A DNA stretch of 11,937 nt from positions 1 through 11,937 of the forward strand of contig CAZPQL010000076.1 of NCBI GenBank assembly GCA_964588725.1. The letters are read 5' to 3'. The first letter of the stretch is position 1; each line of letters begins with the position of its first letter. Made by a program: the position numbers and the translations under genes. Under the pieces are notes generated by a model. It worked only from the letters and a program-made list of their open reading frames with translations, did no database searches and was not told the origin of the DNA. The DNA is from UBA5972 sp964588725. GTDB taxonomy: Bacteria > Pseudomonadota > Alphaproteobacteria > Rhodobacterales > Rhodobacteraceae. Positions 6,996 to 11,937 of this stretch are shown here, in pieces.

Positions 6996-7415
6996 ATGAA
7001 ACGCCGTCAGTTCATTATTGCCGCCGCTACCACACCGTTGTTCGCGCCATTTGTGCTGGCCGGAACCAACACCGTGACTTTCGCGCCCGGAATCGTCCAG
7101 GAAATGCTTGCTGCCGGGCAAACTGTGCATGTGGATTTTTTTGCCAGCTGGTGCCCGACATGCCGCGCGCAGGAACGTGTGCTGGAGGGTTTGCGTACAA
7201 AATTCCCCGTCTATAACGACAATATCGAATTTGTGATCCTGAACTGGGATCTTTATTCGCGCGCCGAGATTTCGCTGAAGCATAATATTCCCCGGCGCTC
7301 GACGTTATTGTTGCTGCGCGGTGATCAGGAGCTGGGGCGCAACGTGGCAGGGACCAGTTACGGGTCGATCAAGCGGTTGCTTGATCTGGCGCTGGATGAA
7401 CCTGCGTCGGCCTGA
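6996..7415 (+). CDS. Tat-exported thioredoxin-fold protein, copy 2
   Basis: This is a 139-residue paralogue of the gene at 6266. It carries a Tat signal (MKRRQFIIAAATT, probable cleavage after the Ala of VLA near residue 22) and a single thioredoxin domain with SWCPTC, Cys53 and Cys56 at the same positions as copy 1. The shared string HNIPRRSTLL again places Ser102 at the cis-proline position. The mature proteins share the FxPGxV, YN-x-N-x-EFV and W-D-x-Y-S patterns, indicating tandem duplication followed by divergence. A near-perfect AGGAGGA (6984-6990) 5 nt before the ATG suggests strong translation, in contrast to copy 1. It is separated from copy 1 by 304 nt holding an ORF remnant and a repeat, so it may have its own transcript. 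Its stop directly touches the aroC stop. Confidence 0.88.
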   Translation: MKRRQFIIAAATTPLFAPFVLAGTNTVTFAPGIVQEMLAAGQTVHVDFFASWCPTCRAQERVLEGLRTKFPVYNDNIEFVILNWDLYSRAEISLKHNIPRRSTLLLLRGDQELGRNVAGTSYGSIKRLLDLALDEPASA

Positions 7416-8528
7416 TCAGCCGATATTACCACGCGTTTCCCCAACCGCACCCCCGACTTGCCCACGGTGCAACAGGATGTGATCGAGCACCACACAGGCC
7501 ATCATCGCCTCGCCCACGGGAACTGCGCGGATACCGACGCAGGGATCGTGGCGGCCTTTGGTGACGATTTCCGTGGCTTCACCGGACCTGGTGACGGTTT
7601 TGCGCGGCTTCAGAATCGAAGACGTTGGTTTGACAGCAAAGCGGCACACCAGATCCTGACCCGTTGAAATGCCGCCCAGAACGCCGCCGGCGTGATTGCT
7701 TGAATATACCGGTCCGTCCGGTCCCATGGAAATTTCGTCGGCGTTTTGCGCGCCAGTCAAGGTTGCGGCATCCATGCCCGCGCCGATCTCGACACCTTTG
7801 ACCGCATTGATCGACATCATCGCCGCCGCGATATCGGTGTCGATCTTGGCGTAAACCGGTGCCCCCAAACCGGCGGGCACATTGCGCGCCGTCACCTCGA
7901 CTACTGCGCCCACCGAATTACCGCTTTTGCGCAGATCGTCAAGATAACCGGCCCAGTCTCCGGCTGCTGCCGCGTCGGGTGTCCAGAACGGGTTTTTGGT
8001 GATTTGCCCGTCGTTCCAATTGGCGCGGTCAATCTTGTGCGGACCCATCTGCACCATGGCACCGGTGATGCTGATCGACGGGGACAGAGCCTTCAGAACT
8101 TCGCGCGCCACCCCCCCCACGGCCACGCGCGCCGCCGTTTCACGGGCGCTGGAACGCCCACCGCCACGCGGGTCACGGATGCCGTATTTCTGCCAATAGG
8201 TGATATCGGCATGGCCCGGGCGGAATTTGTTCTCAATTTCCGAGTAATCCCTGGAGCGCTGATCGGTGTTGGCGATCATCAGTTGGATGGGCGTGCCCGT
8301 CGTGGTGTCATTGTACACGCCCGAAAGGATTTCCACCGCGTCCGCCTCGCGCCGCTGAGTGGTGTATTTATTCTGCCCAGGTTTGCGGCGGTCCAGCCAA
8401 AACTGCAGCATTTCAGCCCGCAGCGGTACGCCTGGCGGGCACCCGTCGATCGTTGCACCCAAGGCCGGTCCGTGGCTTTCGCCCCATGTCGTGAACCGGA
8501 AGAGATGGCCAAAGGCGTTCATGGACAT
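7416..8528 (-). CDS. aroC: Chorismate synthase
   Basis: The product (370 aa) converts 5-enolpyruvylshikimate-3-phosphate to chorismate using reduced FMN, the last common step to aromatic amino acids and folate (EC 4.2.3.5). All family signatures are present: GHLFRFTTWGESHGP with the catalytic His19, FRPGHADITYWQKYG followed by DPRGGGRSSARETAARVA, VSFAVKPTSS-like FAVKPTSSILKPRKT, and RHDPCVGIRAVPVGEAM near the C-terminus. I chose the ATG at 8528 because AAGGAG lies 8 nt upstream (8537-8542). An upstream in-frame ATG at 8564 would add 12 residues that precede that site, and ATG 8522 is also possible. A G8 homopolymer occurs in the coding strand (8111-8118). Confidence 0.97.
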   Translation of the reverse strand: MSMNAFGHLFRFTTWGESHGPALGATIDGCPPGVPLRAEMLQFWLDRRKPGQNKYTTQRREADAVEILSGVYNDTTTGTPIQLMIANTDQRSRDYSEIENKFRPGHADITYWQKYGIRDPRGGGRSSARETAARVAVGGVAREVLKALSPSISITGAMVQMGPHKIDRANWNDGQITKNPFWTPDAAAAGDWAGYLDDLRKSGNSVGAVVEVTARNVPAGLGAPVYAKIDTDIAAAMMSINAVKGVEIGAGMDAATLTGAQNADEISMGPDGPVYSSNHAGGVLGGISTGQDLVCRFAVKPTSSILKPRKTVTRSGEATEIVTKGRHDPCVGIRAVPVGEAMMACVVLDHILLHRGQVGGAVGETRGNIG

Positions 8529-8552
8529 GTGCGGGTCTCCTTGCTTTTCTGT

Positions 8553-8581
8553 GGCATAGAGCAACGGCCATAAAGGCGCAA
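8553..8581 (-). promoter_or_regulatory. Sigma70-like promoter of aroC
   Basis: On the minus strand, TTGCGC (8581-8576) and TATGCC (8558-8553) are 17 bp apart. Transcription would begin near 8546, leaving about 18 nt of leader with the AAGGAG site at 8542-8537. The -35 hexamer is one arm of an inverted repeat shared with the thi promoter. Confidence 0.5.
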
Positions 8582-8598
8582 CGCTTTGGCCTTGCGCC
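8575..8598. promoter_or_regulatory. Inverted repeat holding both divergent -35 elements
   Basis: GGCGCAA (8575-8581) and TTGCGCC (8592-8598) are exact inverted repeats with a 10-bp spacer. Each arm contains the TTGCGC hexamer that serves as -35 for aroC (minus) or thiB (plus). It may only reflect two identical -35 boxes back to back, or it may bind a shared regulator. Confidence 0.5.
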
Positions 8599-8620
8599 CG
8601 ATTGCACCGTTTTCTATGAT
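8592..8620 (+). promoter_or_regulatory. Sigma70-like promoter of the thiBPQ operon
   Basis: TTGCGC (8592-8597) and TATGAT (8615-8620) are separated by exactly 17 bp. The predicted start of transcription, near 8626-8627, coincides with the first base of the riboswitch P1 helix. That coincidence strengthens both calls. Confidence 0.65.
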
Positions 8621-8626
8621 TGTTCC

Positions 8627-8710
8627 ACCTCGGGGCGCCTGATCAGGCTGAGATTTGCAACCAGCATCACCCGTCGAACCTGAACCGGATCATACCGGCG
8701 GAGGGAAGGT
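8627..8710 (+). promoter_or_regulatory. TPP riboswitch (THI-box) aptamer
   Basis: The conserved aptamer elements occur in order: CTGAGA (8648-8653), ACCC (8669-8672), GAACCTGA (8676-8683), a CCGG-atcata-CCGG helix (8685-8698), and GCGGAGGGAA (8698-8707). P1 is closed by ACCT (8627-8630) with AGGT (8707-8710). The RNA binds thiamine pyrophosphate and, being directly upstream of thiB, should switch the thiamine importer off when TPP is plentiful. Confidence 0.93.
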
Positions 8711-8762
8711 AGACGACGACCCCGTCCTTTGCCGCCTTGCAGCCGGTCGCAAGAAAAGGACG
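8706..8762 (+). promoter_or_regulatory. Riboswitch expression platform: RBS-sequestering hairpin with competing stem
   Basis: CGTCCTTT (8723-8730) is exactly complementary to AAAGGACG (8755-8762), which contains the thiB ribosome-binding site AAAGGA. An inner CTTGC/GCAAG stem (8736-8740 with 8749-8753) extends the hairpin. A competing stem pairs AAGG and GACG (8706-8709, 8712-8715) with the same CGTCCTTT strand and would break P1. With TPP bound, P1 forms and the RBS is hidden. Without TPP, the competing stem can free it. No T-run follows, so control should be at translation. Confidence 0.75.
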
Positions 8763-8766
8763 CGTC

Positions 8767-9768
8767 ATGCGGCAACTATTCACAATACTAACGGCCCTTA
8801 ATGTGGCGGTGGTTGGCACGCTTTGGGCCGCCGAACCGCCGGTTCTGACGGTGATGACCTATGACAGCTTTGTCACGCAGTGGGGTCCGGGACCGCAAGT
8901 CGAAGCGGCTTTTGAGACAACGTGCAAGTGTGATCTGCAATTTGTCGGTGCCGGGGACGGCGCGGCGTTGCTGGCCCGCATACGGCTGGAAGGCAAGCGA
9001 AGCGACGCGGATATCGTGCTGGGGCTTGATACGTCGCTCACCGCGCAAGCCCGCGCCACCGGTTTGTTTGCCGATCACGGGTTGCCTGAAAAGGACTACG
9101 ACCTGCCGGTACCGTGGAGCGATCCGATCTTTATTCCATATGACTGGGGGTACTTCGCGTTCGTCTACGACAACACAAAACTGACCGCCCCACCGGCCAG
9201 CTTTGACGATCTGATCAACGCGCCAAAGGATCTGAAAATTGTCATTCAGGACCCGCGAAGCTCGACCCCCGGATTGGGTCTGTTGCTGTGGGTCAAATCG
9301 GTTTACGGCGACGACGCCCCCGGTATCTGGGAGGCGCTTTCACCACGAATTTTGACTGTCACCAAGGGGTGGTCCGAAGCCTACGGCATGTTTCTGGCGG
9401 GCGAGGCCGATATGGTTTTGTCCTACACCACGTCGCCGAGTTATCATCTCATCGCGGAGAACGACGCCACCAAAGCCGCAGCATCGTTCAGCGACGGGCA
9501 TTACATGCAAATCGAAGTGGCGGCGAAACTGGCGTCAAGCGATCAGCCCGAACTTGCAGACGCCTTCCTTGATTTCATGACGTCAGAAAGGTTTCAGTCG
9601 ATTATCCCGACGACGAACTGGATGTACCCGGTTGTCATGACCGATAACATTCCTGACGGGTTCGACACCTTTGGCACTCCTGACAAAACGCTACTGTTCA
9701 GTGACGTGCAAGCGGCATCCGTCCGCGACGAGGCCCTGAGCGAATGGCTGGCCGCGCTCAGCCGGTAA
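8767..9768 (+). CDS. thiB: Thiamine/TPP ABC transporter, periplasmic binding protein
   Basis: The 333-residue precursor binds thiamine, thiamine phosphate or TPP in the periplasm and delivers it to ThiP. A Sec signal peptide occupies about the first 22 residues (MRQLFTILTALNVAVVGTLWAA, cut before EPP). Family features follow: LTVMTYDSFVTQWGPGP, a ligand region with ADIVLGLDTSL, PYDWGYFAFVYD, QDPRSSTPGLGLLLW, GWSEAYGMFLAGEADMVLSY, and the C-terminal TTNWMYPV. The start at ATG 8767 is set by the AAAGGA site 6 nt upstream, and the upstream frame overlaps the riboswitch. Expression is predicted to fall with rising TPP through that riboswitch. The gene overlaps thiP by 25 nt. Confidence 0.95.
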   Translation: MRQLFTILTALNVAVVGTLWAAEPPVLTVMTYDSFVTQWGPGPQVEAAFETTCKCDLQFVGAGDGAALLARIRLEGKRSDADIVLGLDTSLTAQARATGLFADHGLPEKDYDLPVPWSDPIFIPYDWGYFAFVYDNTKLTAPPASFDDLINAPKDLKIVIQDPRSSTPGLGLLLWVKSVYGDDAPGIWEALSPRILTVTKGWSEAYGMFLAGEADMVLSYTTSPSYHLIAENDATKAAASFSDGHYMQIEVAAKLASSDQPELADAFLDFMTSERFQSIIPTTNWMYPVVMTDNIPDGFDTFGTPDKTLLFSDVQAASVRDEALSEWLAALSR

Positions 9769-11324
9769 ATTTTACGACCCTCGCAGGGTTGGTGGCGGCT
9801 GCGCTAATCGTGGCGCTGACGGTTGGCACCGTTGCGACTGTCGCGTTGCGTGCCGAATATTCGGCCCGCCTCAATCCGGCTGACTGGGCCGCTATCCGAT
9901 TCACTGTCAGGCAGGCGTTGGTCTCTGCCATGTTTAGTGTCCTGTTTGCCATTCCTGTGGCACGCGCGCTGGCCAGACGGCAGTTTTGGGGCCGGTCCAT
10001 GATGATCACGTTGCTGGGTGCGCCGTTTATTCTACCGGTGATCGTGGCCATTTTTGGTTTGCTGGCGGTTTTCGGGCGCACGGGTCTGTTCAGTCAAATC
10101 CTTGCGTCGTTTGGCGTGGGTCCGCTCAACATCTACGGCTTTCAGGGCATCGTGCTGGCGCATGTATTCTTTAATCTGCCGCTGGCCACCCGTCTGATAT
10201 TGCGGGGCTGGCAGACGATTCCTGCGGAACATTTCCGCCTTGCGGCGCAGCTGAGTCTGGAGTCAAATCATGTGTTCCGACACCTGGAACGGCCCATGCT
10301 GCGCGGCACGCTTCCGGGTGCTTTTGCGGTGATTTTCCTGCTTTCGGCGGCCAGTTTTGCGGTGGCGCTGGCACTGGGGGGCGGCCCCAAGGCCACAACC
10401 GTGGAATTGGCGATTTATCAGGCCTTTCGCTTTGATTTCGACCTTGGCAAAGCGGCTTTTCTGGCGCTTGTGCAGCTGGCCCTGTCGGCAACCGCGGCGC
10501 TGGTGGCGTGGAAATTCACGGCGCGGCGGGCGTTTGATGCAGGTTTCGGCAGACGCATTCGCCGGTGGGACGGCTTGAACGCAGTCAGTATTGCTCAGGA
10601 TATTGCTGTTCTGTCCTGCGCGGCACTTTTCTTGTTTTTGCCGCTGTCGATGGTTGTGCTGCGCGGCGTGGCGCATCTGAATGAGATTCCCGCCCCCGTG
10701 TTTCCCGCCATAGTTCGCTCGTTGATTGTTGCAGTCGTGTCAGCCGGGCTGGCGGTTTTTCTGGCGCTTATTTTGGCGCGCGCGGCGTTGGACTTCCGGA
10801 AAAACGGTAAATCATTCGCAGGCTGGATTGAATCTGTCGGTTTTTTGACACTGGCCACGTCACCTATGGTTATAGGCGCGGGGCTGTTCATTTTGTTGTT
10901 TCGGTTTTTTAGCCCGTCGTCGATGGCATTGCCCGTCACCATCACCGTCAATGCCGCCCTTAGCCTGCCTTTTGCGCTTTATTCCATCTTGCCGGCGCTG
11001 CGCGACGCCGAGGCGCATTACGGTCGGCTCGCCGACAGTTTGGGAATGCGTGGTGTGACACGTTTCAGGCTGGCCATATGGCCACGCATACGCCCGTCGG
11101 TTGGATTTGCGGCCGGACTGTCGGCAGCTTTGTCCATGGGTGATCTGGGGGTCATTGCTTTGTTTGCGGACGCCGACAATGCCACGCTGCCGCTGGTGAT
11201 GTACCGCCTCATGGCCGGTTACCAGATGGACGCCGCCAGTGCCGTGGCTCTGTTGCTACTGGCGCTTAGCCTGGCTTTGTTTTGGCTATTTGATCGCGGG
11301 GGGCGATTGAATGCTGCAACTTGA
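9744..11324 (+). CDS. thiP: Thiamine ABC transporter, permease
   Basis: The 526-residue inner-membrane protein is a fused double permease of about twelve helices, forming the import channel alone with two ThiQ subunits. Each half carries an EAA-type loop that docks on the ATPase: TIPAEHFRLAAQLSLES from about residue 157, and DAEAHYGRLADSLGM from about residue 421. Helix segments such as GAPFILPVIVAIFGLLAVFG and SAALSMGDLGVIALF follow the ThiP pattern. The ATG at 9744 lies inside thiB and overlaps it by 25 nt without a clear ribosome-binding site, which implies translational coupling. The 3' end overlaps thiQ by 14 nt. Confidence 0.94.
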   Translation: MAGRAQPVNFTTLAGLVAAALIVALTVGTVATVALRAEYSARLNPADWAAIRFTVRQALVSAMFSVLFAIPVARALARRQFWGRSMMITLLGAPFILPVIVAIFGLLAVFGRTGLFSQILASFGVGPLNIYGFQGIVLAHVFFNLPLATRLILRGWQTIPAEHFRLAAQLSLESNHVFRHLERPMLRGTLPGAFAVIFLLSAASFAVALALGGGPKATTVELAIYQAFRFDFDLGKAAFLALVQLALSATAALVAWKFTARRAFDAGFGRRIRRWDGLNAVSIAQDIAVLSCAALFLFLPLSMVVLRGVAHLNEIPAPVFPAIVRSLIVAVVSAGLAVFLALILARAALDFRKNGKSFAGWIESVGFLTLATSPMVIGAGLFILLFRFFSPSSMALPVTITVNAALSLPFALYSILPALRDAEAHYGRLADSLGMRGVTRFRLAIWPRIRPSVGFAAGLSAALSMGDLGVIALFADADNATLPLVMYRLMAGYQMDAASAVALLLLALSLALFWLFDRGGRLNAAT

Positions 11325-11937
11325 GGCTTTGCACATCCGTCAGGGTGACTTTTCGCTGCGCGCCGATTTCGCTGTCGCCCAAGGTATTAAACTGGCAATA
11401 ATCGGGCCATCAGGCGGCGGCAAATCGACCCTGTTGTCCACTATTGCGGGGTTCGTTACCCCGGTAACGGGACGCGTCCTGTTGGGCGGCACGGACATAA
11501 CGCACATTGCACCGGGTAAGCGCGCCGTGAGCCTTCTGTTTCAGGACAACAATCTGTTTTCGCACCTCACGGTTTTTCAAAACACTGCGCTGGGTGTTAA
11601 ACCCGATCTAAAACTCACGCGCGATCAAAGGTTACAAATCCACACGGCGCTGGATCGTGTCGGTTTGCGAAGTCGCGGCGATGAGCACCCGGCCGCGTTA
11701 TCCGGCGGGCAACGTCAGCGCGTGGCACTGGCGCGCGCGCTTTTGCGCGACAAACCACTCCTGATGCTGGACGAACCCTTTGCGGCGCTTGGTCCTGCGC
11801 TCAAGGCCGATATGCTGGATTTGGTTGACGCCATGGTCAAAGACAACGGTACCACATTGTTAATGGTGACGCACGAGCCAAACGACGCATGCCGTATTGC
11901 AGACGAAACCGTCGTCGTTGCCGACGGGCAGGCGTCG
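11311..11937 (+). CDS. thiQ: Thiamine ABC transporter, ATPase (3' end cut off)
   Basis: An open frame from ATG 11311 to the window edge gives 209 residues, most of a ThiQ protein. All ABC ATPase motifs are present: Walker A GPSGGGKST (Gly32-Thr40), Q-loop Gln78 in LLFQDNNLF, signature LSGGQRQRVALARAL from Leu130, Walker B LLMLDEPF with Asp154 and Glu155, and switch His188 in VTHEP. The D-loop reads AALG rather than the usual SALD. It powers thiamine import through ThiP. It overlaps the thiP stop by 14 nt, completing the order thiB-thiP-thiQ. Only the last few tens of residues are missing. Confidence 0.95.
   Translation, partial: MLQLEALHIRQGDFSLRADFAVAQGIKLAIIGPSGGGKSTLLSTIAGFVTPVTGRVLLGGTDITHIAPGKRAVSLLFQDNNLFSHLTVFQNTALGVKPDLKLTRDQRLQIHTALDRVGLRSRGDEHPAALSGGQRQRVALARALLRDKPLLMLDEPFAALGPALKADMLDLVDAMVKDNGTTLLMVTHEPNDACRIADETVVVADGQAS

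Noticed and set aside
5534..7415. Part of a sox thiosulfate-oxidation cluster (SoxV/SoxW-like)
   Set aside because: The CcdA-thioredoxin pairing is compatible, but no soxXYZABCD gene or Sox-specific motif is present in the window.
7746..8573. 275-codon plus-strand open frame antisense to aroC
   Set aside because: AroC on the minus strand has every family signature and a good ribosome-binding site. The antisense product is a compositional artefact.
1..11937. CRISPR array, insertion sequence, prophage or tRNA gene
   Set aside because: I found no spaced direct repeats, transposase or integrase motifs, terminal inverted repeats with target duplications, or cloverleaf with a TTCGANTC-type arm.

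Overview
The window reads as chromosomal DNA of an alphaproteobacterium, most likely Rhodobacterales (Roseobacter group). This rests on moderate-to-high GC, the style of the proteins (Ade, Amn, ThiBPQ, AroC), and an intergenic repeat ending in a GAGTATTTTTGGCAAAGATG-type tail that I associate with that order. No search was run, so the taxonomy is an inference. The gene order is dense and housekeeping-like. I see no insertion sequence, prophage, integrase, CRISPR array or tRNA.

Layout. (1) 1-436: the 3' part of a HAD phosphatase of phosphoglycolate-phosphatase type, ending in a perfect 10-bp inverted repeat. (2) 437-703: no protein gene, but compact RNA-like structure that I tentatively compare to 6S RNA. 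(3) 704-4024: adenine deaminase (ade) and AMP nucleosidase (amn), 3 nt apart. Together they convert AMP to adenine plus ribose-5-phosphate, then adenine to hypoxanthine plus ammonia. (4) 4092-4528: a single-gene unit for an HU-type DNA-binding protein, with a good sigma70-like promoter and a textbook terminator. (5) 4543-5406: an EamA/DMT-family transporter. (6) 5482-7415: a putative operator, a CcdA-type membrane thiol-electron carrier, and two tandem-duplicated Tat-exported thioredoxin-fold proteins. Between the two lies a Tat-signal-like ORF remnant and a repeat. Both thioredoxins have Ser where thioredoxins normally have the cis-proline. (7) 7416-8528, minus strand: chorismate synthase (aroC), whose stop codon directly abuts the second thioredoxin's stop. 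(8) 8592-11937: a thiamine uptake operon thiB-thiP-thiQ (thiQ cut by the window edge), led by a sigma70-like promoter, a TPP riboswitch and a ribosome-binding-site sequestering hairpin.

How the genes work together. Three functional blocks are clear: AMP/adenine salvage (ade-amn), a periplasmic reductant relay (CcdA-like plus two thioredoxins), and TPP-controlled thiamine import (thiBPQ). The aroC and thi promoters are divergent and their -35 hexamers form the two arms of one perfect 7-bp inverted repeat.

I did not find an obviously new multi-gene system. The parts most worth a second look are the paired cis-Pro-less Tat thioredoxins beside CcdA, the fully readable translational TPP switch, and the uncharacterised structured RNA region upstream of ade.
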